Origin: an uncultured Pseudomonadota bacterium
Lineage (GTDB): Bacteria; Pseudomonadota; Gammaproteobacteria; Steroidobacterales; Steroidobacteraceae
DNA: 64,000 nucleotides
NCBI GenBank assembly: GCA_903884105.1
Contig: CAISDJ010000137.1
Span: forward strand, 43,730 to 107,729
Direction of reading: 5' to 3'
In this document: piece by piece, positions 37,631 to 45,859 of the stretch
Numbering within the stretch: position 1 is the stretch's first letter
How the letters are laid out: every line of letters begins with the position of its first letter
Position numbers and translations under genes: made by a program
The notes under the pieces: model-generated
Database searches by the model: none
What the model was told of the DNA's origin: nothing
What the model saw: only the letters and a program-made list of their open reading frames with translations

Positions 37631-38529
37631 CAGCGCACCTCCTCGGGCCAGTAAAGCTTGAGCGGATTGTCCACCAGCAACTTGCGTTGCAGCGTCTCGG
37701 TCCTTGCGATGGCGGGGATGTGGTCCACCAGCAAGCCGTCATCGGGCATGTGGGATTTCAGGTTGGGATGCGGCCAGTCCGTGCCCCACAGCACCCGGTC
37801 CGGAAATTCCTCGACGATCCGTCGTGCGAAGGGCACGACATCGGTGTACTGCGGCGGGCCCGATTGCGAGAGCCTTTCGGGACACGAAACCTTCGACCAG
37901 ATATTGGGATTCTCGCGTAGCAGCCGCAGAAACAAGCCGAACTCGGGGCCATCCGGATCCCGGGTGACATCCGGCCGTCCCATGTGATCGACAACGACTG
38001 TCACCGGCAGTGCACTGAAGAAATCAAAATACTCAGGCAGATCGGCAGCCTCGAAATAGATGACGACGTGCCAGTTGAGCGCCGCCACCCGCTCGGCAAT
38101 CGCAAGCATCGAGTCCCTGGGCGCGGCGTCCACCAGTCGCTTGACGAAATTGAACCGCACACCGCGGACGCCCGCAGCGTGGAGGGCCTGCAATTCGGCA
38201 TCGGTCACGGAGGGGCGCACGGTCGCTACACCCCGGGCACGGCCGTTCGAGTTCACCAGGGCATCGACCAGGGCGCGGTTGTCGGCACCATGGCAGGTGG
38301 CCTGTACGATGACGTTGCGTTCGAAGCCGAGGAACTCGCGCAACTTCCACAACAATTCCTTCGGTGCGTCGCACGGCGTGTACTTGCGCTCCGGCGCATA
38401 GGGGAAGCTGTCTCCCGGGCCAAACACATGGCAATGCGCATCGACGGCATGAGGCGGAGGCCGGAAGGTGGGCTTCGTTGGGGCAGGGTCGAAGCACAGC
38501 CAGTTCGGGTCCATCGTGAAGTTGCTCAT
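37630..38529 (-). CDS. ligI: 2-pyrone-4,6-dicarboxylate hydrolase
   Basis: 299 aa. An amidohydrolase-fold lactonase. HxH in VDAHCHVFGPGDSFPY near residue 30, RFNFVKRLVD, DHMGRP and the Asp in LWGTDWPHPN are visible. It hydrolyses PDC to 4-oxalomesaconate. The start overlaps the ligJ stop by 4 bp. Confidence 0.96.
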
Positions 38530-39551
38530 CTTCCTTGAGCCTTCAGTATTGCGTCGAGTCGCGGGTAGACGCGCCTGATGTTGCCCGAGTACACCTTGAC
38601 CCGGTCGCTATCAGACAGCTTCAGGCTGTCCACATAGCGCTTGGTATCGTCGAAATAGAAGCCGGTTTCGGGATCGATGCCGCGGACGGCGCCAACCATC
38701 TCCGAACCGAACAGGATATTGTGGATATCGATGACCTCGAACAGCAGATCGATGCCCGGCTGATGATAGACGCAGGTATCGAAGTACACGTTCTTCATCA
38801 CGTGGTCCTTCAGCGGCGGTCGCTTCAGCATGTCGCCGAGCCCGCGATATCGCCCCCAGTGGTAGGGCGCTGCGCCGCCGCCATGCGGGATGACGAAGCG
38901 CAGTGTCGGAAAGTCGCGAAACAGGTCACCCTCGATGAACTGCATGAACGCAGTCGTGTCCGCATTTATATAGTGGGCGCCGGTCGCGTGAAAATTGGGG
39001 TTGCACGTACTCGATACGTGAATCATCGCGGGCACGTCGAGTTCAACCATCTTCTCGAAGAACGGATACCACGCTTTGTCGGTCAGGGGCGGTGAAGTCC
39101 AGAAGCCGCCCGAAGGGTCCGGATTCAGGTTGCAGCCGACGAAGCCGAGTTCGTTCACGCAGCGCTCCAGTTCCTCGATCGATTCGGCAATGGAGACGCC
39201 CGGAGACTGCGGCAGCTGGCAGCCGGCGATGAAGTTCTCCGGATACAGGTCGACGACCCGCTTGATCAGGTCGTTGCAGGCGCGGGCCCACTCCTTCGAT
39301 ACGGCGTTGTCGCCCTCGTGGTGCGCCATCGCGGACGCCCGAGGGGAGAACAAGGTGACGTCCGCGCCGCGCTCCCGCTGCAGCCGCAGCTGGTTCTTCT
39401 CTATGCTTTCGCGAATCTCGTCATCACTGATCTTCGCTGGCAGCGGGGCCGGCAATGCCGGATTTCCGAATCGGGCGAGCTGCGCCTTGCGGAACGCCTG
39501 ATGGGCGTCTGGCGACGTCGTATAGTGACCGTGGCAATCGATGATCAGCAT
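38526..39551 (-). CDS. ligJ: 4-oxalomesaconate hydratase
   Basis: 341 aa, exactly the reported LigJ length. An amidohydrolase-superfamily metal enzyme: IIDCHGHYTTSP, MIHVSSTCNPNFH and IPHGGGAAPYHWGRY. It hydrates the (tautomerised) 4-oxalomesaconate to 4-carboxy-4-hydroxy-2-oxoadipate. ATG 39551 has a GGGAG RBS; the extension to 39623 lies in galD. Confidence 0.95.
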   Translation of the reverse strand: MLIIDCHGHYTTSPDAHQAFRKAQLARFGNPALPAPLPAKISDDEIRESIEKNQLRLQRERGADVTLFSPRASAMAHHEGDNAVSKEWARACNDLIKRVVDLYPENFIAGCQLPQSPGVSIAESIEELERCVNELGFVGCNLNPDPSGGFWTSPPLTDKAWYPFFEKMVELDVPAMIHVSSTCNPNFHATGAHYINADTTAFMQFIEGDLFRDFPTLRFVIPHGGGAAPYHWGRYRGLGDMLKRPPLKDHVMKNVYFDTCVYHQPGIDLLFEVIDIHNILFGSEMVGAVRGIDPETGFYFDDTKRYVDSLKLSDSDRVKVYSGNIRRVYPRLDAILKAQGR

Positions 39552-39585
39552 GTCGTTTGCTCCCCAGACTCTGTTGCCGCCCGCT

Positions 39586-40677
39586 TCATTTCGTCCACGT
39601 CGCACCGGGTACGAAGACCTCACCCTGCATCAGCTTGCGTGCGGTCCGCAGCAGCGCCGAGCGTTCGAGGTGGACTGCATTGCCACGAACTTCGACGGCG
39701 ATCTCGACGGTGAGGAAGCCGGTCGGATGTTCGACGTCCACCTGATGGACCCCGGATGAGGGTGTCTGTCCGGAGATCGCCTGGGCTACGGAGCCTGGCA
39801 GAAAACACGCGGCCGCGACGCTGGCGGCACCCAGCACGCCGATCGATTCGTGCACCCGGTGCGGGATGAAGGTGCGTGTCGCAATGGCACCGCCGTGCAA
39901 TGGCGGCGAGATCAGGCACATTTTGGGGACCGTCTTCTTCGCGACATCGCCGAGGTTCATGCGCGGCCCGATCTCGAGGCGGATGGCCTCGATCCGGCGC
40001 TTCAGTTCCAGGTCGGCTTCCAGTTCTGCGGGGGTCTCGATGCCGGTCTTGCCGAAATCCGCCGCTTTCAGCAGCACGACCGGCATGCCGTTGTCGACGC
40101 AGGTCAACTCAACCCCTTGCACCTGGTCCACTGCCGCTCCGGTGGGCAGTAGCGCGCCGCAACTGGAACCGGACACTTCGAGAAAATCCAGCATCATCGG
40201 CGCTGAGCTTCCCGGCACGCCATCAATGACGGCATCGCCCGCATAGTTGACGATTCCGTCTGGAGTACTGACATGGGCGACGGCGATGCTGCCCGTGTTC
40301 ACCATGTGGATACGGACCAGCGTTTCGCCTGTGGCCGCGCTGACCAGTCCCTGCTCGATCGCAAACGGCCCCACTCCAGCGAGGATGTTGCCGCAGTTCT
40401 GTGTGTCGCTGACTTCGGCCAGATCCACGGACACTTGCAGAAACAGGTAGTCGACGTCTGCGTCCTCGCGGGAAGGTGGGCTGATGACCGCGATCTTGCT
40501 GGTCAGCGGGTGTGCGCCCCCCATGCCGTCGATCTGGCGCACATCCGGCGAACCCATGGCGGCCAGCAAGACGCGGTTACGCGTAGCGGCATCGGCGGGC
40601 AGATCCCTGGCGTGGAAGTACAGGCCCTTCGAGGTGCCTCCCCGCATGACAACGCATGGAATGGCGACCTGGTTCAT
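39586..40677 (-). CDS. galD: 4-oxalomesaconate tautomerase (PrpF family)
   Basis: 363 aa. A PrpF-type diaminopimelate-epimerase-like isomerase: VMRGGTSKGLYF, DGMGGAHPLTSKIA, DTQNCGNILAGV and LISPPLHGG. In this gene context the GalD/LigU role is clear, converting the keto and enol forms of oxalomesaconate before LigJ. PrpF itself (aconitate isomerase) is the alternative only if context is ignored. It starts 3 bp after ligK. Confidence 0.92.
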   Translation of the reverse strand: MNQVAIPCVVMRGGTSKGLYFHARDLPADAATRNRVLLAAMGSPDVRQIDGMGGAHPLTSKIAVISPPSREDADVDYLFLQVSVDLAEVSDTQNCGNILAGVGPFAIEQGLVSAATGETLVRIHMVNTGSIAVAHVSTPDGIVNYAGDAVIDGVPGSSAPMMLDFLEVSGSSCGALLPTGAAVDQVQGVELTCVDNGMPVVLLKAADFGKTGIETPAELEADLELKRRIEAIRLEIGPRMNLGDVAKKTVPKMCLISPPLHGGAIATRTFIPHRVHESIGVLGAASVAAACFLPGSVAQAISGQTPSSGVHQVDVEHPTGFLTVEIAVEVRGNAVHLERSALLRTARKLMQGEVFVPGATWTK

Positions 40678-40680
40678 GGG

Positions 40681-41370
40681 CTATTCGTCGTCTGCTGCCG
40701 AAATGTACTTGAGGCCCTTGGCGGCGAGTCGCTCGCGCATCTTGTAGACATCGAGGCCGAGTTCGCCCTTGGCGAAGCGCTGGCGCTTCTCTTCCTCGTT
40801 GGCCTCGCGGGCCAGTGAGCTCGCCAGCACGGTCTCCGCTTCAGCCCGGCTGACCACCACTACACCGTCATCGTCAGCCACGATCAGGTCGCCGGGCCTG
40901 ATGATGGCGCCGCCGCAAGCGACCGGCCTGTTCACGTCGCAGAGGGTTTCCTTGACCGTGCCCTGCGCATAGACCGCCTTCGACCAGACCGGAAAACGGG
41001 CTGTCGTCAACGTCGCGATATCCCGTACCCCGGCATCGATGATCAGCCCGCGCACACCGCGGGCCTGCAGAGAAGTTGCCAGCAGATCGCCAAAGTACCC
41101 GTCCTCGCAGGCGCTCGTCGGCACGACAACCAGGATGTCGCCCGGCTCGCATTGCTCGACGGCAACATGAATCATCCAGTTGTCGCCTGGCGCGACCTGA
41201 CAGGTAACTGCTGTTCCTGCGATGTGGGCGGGCCGGTAAATCGGCCGCAGATACGACGGCAGCAGCCCCTTGCGGCCTTGTGCCTCGTGCACCGTCGCGA
41301 CGCCTAACCTTGCGAATCCCTGCACCACTGCAGCGGCGACTCGCGAAATGCCCGTGACCACGACCGCCAT
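40681..41370 (-). CDS. ligK: 4-carboxy-4-hydroxy-2-oxoadipate aldolase
   Basis: 229 aa. A class II aldolase of the RraA-like fold: [49 protein letters not shown] and [14 protein letters not shown]. It splits CHA to pyruvate and oxaloacetate and is the first gene of the lig operon, with the LysR gene divergent 144 bp away. Confidence 0.95.
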   Translation of the reverse strand: MAVVVTGISRVAAAVVQGFARLGVATVHEAQGRKGLLPSYLRPIYRPAHIAGTAVTCQVAPGDNWMIHVAVEQCEPGDILVVVPTSACEDGYFGDLLATSLQARGVRGLIIDAGVRDIATLTTARFPVWSKAVYAQGTVKETLCDVNRPVACGGAIIRPGDLIVADDDGVVVVSRAEAETVLASSLAREANEEEKRQRFAKGELGLDVYKMRERLAAKGLKYISAADDE

Positions 41371-41498
41371 TGCAACACTCCTGTGTGATCACCGCTGCGC
41401 CAGTTGGGTCAGGCGGTCTGTTGCCAGACTCAGCCCAACGACCTCCCAAGTATCAGCCGAAAGTCCCGGCGCCACATCCTCGATTTCCGTCGTGTGCT

Positions 41499-41516
41499 AT
41501 AAGTTTTTCCTATTAT
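41499..41516. promoter_or_regulatory. Possible LysR-type operator in lig/LysR promoter
   Basis: Inverted repeat ATAA-N10-TTAT, with a T-N11-A-like arrangement, in the AT-rich patch of the 144-bp divergent gap. It overlaps the start codon of the regulator gene, which could give autorepression. Based on motif shape only. Confidence 0.4.
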
Positions 41517-42714
41517 GGTTGAGGATATTCCGAATCTACGGCACCTGCATGCGGCGTCCGAGATCGCCCGGCTCGGCAGCATCAGTCATGCGGCCGCCAA
41601 CGTTCATCTGTCCCAGTCCGCCGTGACACAGGCCATTGCGCGCCTCGAGGCTCGCGTGGGCGAGCGACTGTTCGAGCGCACCGGCGCGGGCATGCGACCC
41701 ACCGAATCGGGGCGGCGATTCATTGCTCGCATCGACCGCGCCTTCCAGAAGCTCAAAAGCATCGAGAGTGAAAACGCCCTGGAACTGGTACCAGGCGATG
41801 AGCCTTTGCACCGGCGCGTGACGGCAACCCAGTTGCGCGCGCTGGTGGCGGTGGTCGAATCAGGTGGATTCAGCCTGGCCGCGCGTGGGCTCGGGCTCTC
41901 CGAACCCAGCGTGTATCGCTCGGCCCGGGAACTCGAGCAGCTGTGCGGCTGTTCTCTCTTCCGCCGTCGCAGCAATGGAGTCGAGACGACAGTGACCGCG
42001 CGCCAGATGGCCCGCTCTGCCAGCCTCGCGTTCGCAGAGATCCGCCAGGGGTTCGATGAGGTGGATGAACTTCATGGCCGGATGCAGAGCCGCATCGTGG
42101 TCGGTTGCCTGCCGCTGGCGAGAACCAAGCTGTTGCCTGACGCGATCACCCGTCTGCTGTCCTGGCACCCGTCGGCCAGGGTCAGGGTGGTGGATGGGCC
42201 CTACGACGATCTGCTGCATGAATTGCTGCATGGCAACATCGACATCATGCTCGGGGCGCTGAGGCTCCCTCGGCCGACGCTAGCGATTGTGCAGGAGCGG
42301 CTGTTCGATGATCCGCTGTCGATCGTTGTCAGGCGGGGCCATCCGTTGCTCGAGGGCAGCAAACCGGGCGTGGCCCAGCTCGCTGGACTCCACTGGATTG
42401 TGCCGCGGGAAGGTACGCCGGCCCGCGATCACTTCAACGCTTTTTTCATCGCACGTGGCGTGGCGCCGCCGGCCCATCTCATCGAATGCAGTTCCCTGGT
42501 GACGACCCGCGGCCTGCTGTTGCAAAGCGACCGGGCGGCTCTGCTGTCCCAGCGCCAGGTGAGCCCCGACGTGACCCGGGGTTACCTTGCGACCTTGTCG
42601 GAACCGTTGCCGGGTACGGAAAGATCAATCGGGCTCACGCTGCGCAAGGGCTGGAAGCCCACGTTGGTGCAGAGCACCTTCCTCGACACGATCAGGCAGC
42701 TCGCCGTGGACTGA
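41515..42714 (+). CDS. LysR-type regulator with two HTH domains
   Basis: 399 aa, about 100 longer than normal LysR. Residues 8-66 form one complete HTH_1 ([20 protein letters not shown], then [10 protein letters not shown]). Residues 104-165 form a second ([20 protein letters not shown], then [10 protein letters not shown]). The effector domain follows at about 192-395. Divergent from ligK, so it is the likely lig operon regulator. No Shine-Dalgarno is visible before ATG 41515, though the first HTH begins right there, so this start fits. Confidence 0.9.
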   Translation: MVEDIPNLRHLHAASEIARLGSISHAAANVHLSQSAVTQAIARLEARVGERLFERTGAGMRPTESGRRFIARIDRAFQKLKSIESENALELVPGDEPLHRRVTATQLRALVAVVESGGFSLAARGLGLSEPSVYRSARELEQLCGCSLFRRRSNGVETTVTARQMARSASLAFAEIRQGFDEVDELHGRMQSRIVVGCLPLARTKLLPDAITRLLSWHPSARVRVVDGPYDDLLHELLHGNIDIMLGALRLPRPTLAIVQERLFDDPLSIVVRRGHPLLEGSKPGVAQLAGLHWIVPREGTPARDHFNAFFIARGVAPPAHLIECSSLVTTRGLLLQSDRAALLSQRQVSPDVTRGYLATLSEPLPGTERSIGLTLRKGWKPTLVQSTFLDTIRQLAVD

Positions 42715-42845
42715 GGCCGTTCCGCCCGGGCCACGCCTTCCAGCCAGACGCCAAGGCCGAAAGTCACGAGGTCTCCCGCCCGCCAAGTTGCGTTTGCGGT
42801 GCGGGAATCGCTGGTATGATGCGCGCCCTTGAAGCCATCAACTAC

Positions 42846-42922
42846 GCGCCCGTAGCTCAGCTGGATAGAGTACTGCCCTCCGAAGGCAGGGGTCACAAGT
42901 TCGAATCTTGTCGGGCGCACCA
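42846..42922 (+). tRNA. tRNA-Arg(CCG)
   Basis: 77 nt with encoded CCA. The acceptor arm GCGCCCG pairs with CGGGCGC. The anticodon stem CTGCC/GGCAG encloses CTCCGAA, so the anticodon is CCG (codon CGG). D and T arms are normal (GTTCGAATC). It agrees with gammaproteobacterial tRNA-Arg. It stands alone between two catabolic blocks. Confidence 0.97.
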
Positions 42923-43120
42923 TTTCCAGCCGGGTCGAGACTTCAGGGTCGGCTGAGGCACCTGCCGTCCGGCGACGAAAAAGCACAATTCACCGGGCAC
43001 GGCCCAAGTTCAGACTCGAAGTCGGCCGGCCGCTCGGCTTGCCGGGTATCAGGTTGTCGCGCGTGTCCGGCACACCAAGAAATCGAGTGCACTCGGGATC
43101 AAACGCCCGGCCCGACGCTC

Positions 43121-43126
43121 TATAAT
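43121..43126 (+). promoter_or_regulatory. -10 element for Tat-protein/cresol-dehydrogenase operon
   Basis: A perfect TATAAT, 26 bp before ATG 43153. The -35 region at 16-18 bp spacing is poor, suggesting activator dependence. GGGGAA before the start codon is the RBS. Confidence 0.55.
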
Positions 43127-43152
43127 AACGGCCGATTTACGGGGAACACATC

Positions 43153-43758
43153 ATGACCAATCGCCGGGAATTCCTGCAGATCGGGCTGGCTGCGACCGCC
43201 CTGCCCGCTGCCGGTGGGCTTTTCTCATCGGGCGCCGAGGCAACCGTCGCACCGTCGGTCCCCACGATTCCGCTTTACAAGGTGCTGTTCGACGACCGGT
43301 TCGCCCAAGGGAAGGCTTTCGGCGACGTGGCCTCGAATCTTGGGCTGGCTTGCCACGCCATGCAGGCGGGGGACGTCACCGACTTCTGGTACCACGACCT
43401 CGACCTCGCTTGGCGCGCCGAGCCGAAGCCGATCGCCGGTTTCACGCGGCACGGTCCCCTGTTCGTGCTCGAACACTTTGGTTGGGACCGTGGCCTGCGC
43501 GTGGTTTTCCGCGCCGAGCACCACAGCCTCGGTGGCGGCGTCATCGAGCACCGGTTGTCCGGTCCGGCCGAGTCGCTTTCGACCGCCGCCGCACTCATCC
43601 CAGCCGGCAATGACTGGGTACGCCTGATGGCGGCCACGGTCACGCAGTGTGCAGCGGGCTGTTCGCAGCCGGCCGAGCGCACGGTTGTCACGCGCGGGGC
43701 CGCAAGCCTGCCGGACGATGAAACGTTCTACTCGTGGGTCATTGCGCCGAAGGCTTGA
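43153..43758 (+). CDS. Tat-exported protein of unknown function
   Basis: 201 aa. A twin-arginine signal (TNRREFLQIGLAATALP, residues 2-18) sends it folded to the periplasm. The rest contains HHSLGGGVIEHRLSGP and three Cys, but no domain that can be named. It is 42 bp upstream of the cresol-dehydrogenase flavoprotein gene and likely in the same transcript. A role in cofactor or redox-partner assembly is possible but not shown. Confidence 0.8.
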   Translation: MTNRREFLQIGLAATALPAAGGLFSSGAEATVAPSVPTIPLYKVLFDDRFAQGKAFGDVASNLGLACHAMQAGDVTDFWYHDLDLAWRAEPKPIAGFTRHGPLFVLEHFGWDRGLRVVFRAEHHSLGGGVIEHRLSGPAESLSTAAALIPAGNDWVRLMAATVTQCAAGCSQPAERTVVTRGAASLPDDETFYSWVIAPKA

Positions 43759-43800
43759 TCCTTCACGCATCGCCTGCCCAATACTCTTCAGGGGATCCAG

Positions 43801-45423
43801 ATGGCTACTTTGCCTGCCGGCGTGAGCGCAGCCGACTTCAACGCCGCGATCACGAAGTTCAAGGCCGCTGTCGGCGAGAAGCATGTGTTCACTTCGGATG
43901 AGGATGTCGCGCTGTATCGCGATGCGTACTCGCCGATGTGGGGGACGCCGCAGGAGTTGCTCGCTTCCGCAGCCGTGGCACCGGATACCGTTGAGCAGGT
44001 GCAGGCCATCGTCCGTGCAGCCAACGAGCACAAGATCCCGTTGTATCCGATTTCGACCGGCAAGAACGTCGGTTACGGCGGCTCGGCGCCGAACCTGCAT
44101 GGCAGTGTCGTCCTCGATCTCAAGCGGATGAATCGCATTCTCGAAGTCGATGACCGTCGGGGCTTCGCGCTGGTCGAGCCCGGCGTCGCGTACTTCGATC
44201 TGTACCGCCACATCCAGGAGAAAAAGCTCAAGGTCTGGATCGACTGCCCGGACCCGGGTTGGGGCAGCCTCATCGGCAACTCGCTCGACCATGGCGTCGG
44301 TTACACCTTCGGCGCGTTCCGCGACCACTTCGGTTCCCACTGCGGCATGGAAGTCGTGCTGCCGAACGGCGAGATCATGCGCACAGGCATGGGCGCGCTC
44401 CCGGGTGCCAAGAGCTGGCAGGACTACAAGTACGGTTTCGGTCCCTACGTCGACGGCCTGTTCGGACAAGGGAATTTCGGCATCGTGACGAAGATGGGGT
44501 TCTGGCTCATGCCGGAGCCGGAGGCTTACCAGTCGGGCTACGTCAGCGTGCCGAAGCGGCACGACATCATCGCGTTGGTAGACCACGTCAACTATCTTGA
44601 GCACATCGGACTCATCGGCCAGCCGAACTACAGCAGCCCGCTCGGCCGCGCACAACGCAACGAGCCGGATTTGCGTGCGCTTGTCGGCAAGGCCGGTGGC
44701 CCGAGCGATGAGGAACTCGACCGATTCGGCGCAGCGAAAGGGATTCCCTCGTGGGAAGTGGAGCTGCAGTTCTACGGACCCGCCAAGACCGTCGCCGCCA
44801 ACTGGGAATACGCGCGCGAACGGATTGGCGCTTCCATTCCCGGCAGCACGTTCCGTGACGGGCACAGCTACCGTTTCCCGATGACCGACGAGCAGAAGGC
44901 CGCGGTTGAGCACAAGGTGGCAGTGGGCATTCCGGCGATGTCGATCTTCTCGATCGGCGCACGCTCGGAACTCAACCCGAGCCCGACGGACGGGCATCTT
45001 TGGTTTGCGCCCATCATCCCGAAGACGGGTGAGGCCATCCTCGAATCACAGCGTGCGTTCGCGAAGGTGTACCAGGAGTTCGGGCTGAACGTCGGCGGCA
45101 TCTTCCAGACACCGGCCACGTGGATCTACCGCGCGTTCGTCATGATCGTCGGTATGCCGGTCAGTCGCAGCAACAAGGAGATCAATGCCAAGTCGATGGC
45201 AGCGTTCAAGCGCGTCGTCGAAGTGGCGGCCGAGCACGGCTGGGCCGAGTACCGTTCACCGCCCGCCTTTGCCGATCTCGTCGCGGATTCGTATTCGTAC
45301 AACGACCATGCATTGCGGCGCTTCAATGAGCAGCTCAAGGACGCCGTCGATCCGAACGGCATCATTGCGGCCGGTCGCGGCGGCATCTGGCCGAGGCACC
45401 TGCGCGGCGGGAGGAAGGCATGA
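43801..45423 (+). CDS. 4-cresol dehydrogenase-type flavoprotein (VAO/PCMH family)
   Basis: 540 aa. FAD-binding PP-loop PISTGKNVGYGGSAP and SVVLDLKRMNRI near residue 90 are diagnostic for vanillyl-alcohol oxidase/p-cresol methylhydroxylase. Substrate domain continues to the conserved DPNGIIAAGRGGIWP end. In PchF FAD is bound covalently to Tyr; the matching Tyr was not assigned here. The 4-bp overlap with a cytochrome c gene makes the dehydrogenase (electron-transferring) type more likely than an oxidase. Substrate: 4-cresol or a 4-alkylphenol (inferred). Confidence 0.87.
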   Translation: MATLPAGVSAADFNAAITKFKAAVGEKHVFTSDEDVALYRDAYSPMWGTPQELLASAAVAPDTVEQVQAIVRAANEHKIPLYPISTGKNVGYGGSAPNLHGSVVLDLKRMNRILEVDDRRGFALVEPGVAYFDLYRHIQEKKLKVWIDCPDPGWGSLIGNSLDHGVGYTFGAFRDHFGSHCGMEVVLPNGEIMRTGMGALPGAKSWQDYKYGFGPYVDGLFGQGNFGIVTKMGFWLMPEPEAYQSGYVSVPKRHDIIALVDHVNYLEHIGLIGQPNYSSPLGRAQRNEPDLRALVGKAGGPSDEELDRFGAAKGIPSWEVELQFYGPAKTVAANWEYARERIGASIPGSTFRDGHSYRFPMTDEQKAAVEHKVAVGIPAMSIFSIGARSELNPSPTDGHLWFAPIIPKTGEAILESQRAFAKVYQEFGLNVGGIFQTPATWIYRAFVMIVGMPVSRSNKEINAKSMAAFKRVVEVAAEHGWAEYRSPPAFADLVADSYSYNDHALRRFNEQLKDAVDPNGIIAAGRGGIWPRHLRGGRKA

Positions 45424-45791
45424 AAATGCGAGTCCTCGCCCTGTTCGCCCTGATGGGCATTGCCACCACCGGCTTCGCAGCGGCGCCCGGCAAGGCACAG
45501 CAGATCGCCGAAGGCGAGAAGCTGTACAAGTATTGGTGCTCTGGCTGTCATGGTCCCGGCATCGGGCAGAACGGAGCGCCGTATCTGCCCGGCGAGACGG
45601 CGCTCCGTGCCAAGTACAAGGGCGCGGTACCTGGTCTGCTCCACGAGCGAACGGATCTGACGCCGGAGTTCGTGAAGCTGTTCGTGAGGCAGGGCATCAC
45701 GATCATGCCGTTCTTCCGCAAGACCGAGATCGACGACCAGCAGCTCGACGCGATCGCTGCGTATCTGACCCGCAACAGCAAGACGAAGTAA
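45420..45791 (+). CDS. Cytochrome c subunit of 4-cresol-type dehydrogenase
   Basis: 123 aa. Signal peptide (cleavage near FAAAP, about residue 20), single heme motif WCSGCHGPG and axial Met in TIMPFF. It overlaps the flavoprotein gene by 4 bp, as in pchF-pchC, and accepts electrons from FAD in the periplasm. Confidence 0.88.
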   Translation: MKMRVLALFALMGIATTGFAAAPGKAQQIAEGEKLYKYWCSGCHGPGIGQNGAPYLPGETALRAKYKGAVPGLLHERTDLTPEFVKLFVRQGITIMPFFRKTEIDDQQLDAIAAYLTRNSKTK

Positions 45792-45859
45792 CCGAGTGAC
45801 GCGCGGCCAAGGCGCGCCATTCCCGATTCCAGACCAAGCAATATCCCAGGGGAAAACAA

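Noticed and set aside
42486..42956. 156-residue frame running through the tRNA gene
   Set aside because: Overlaps the LysR gene end and a certain tRNA.
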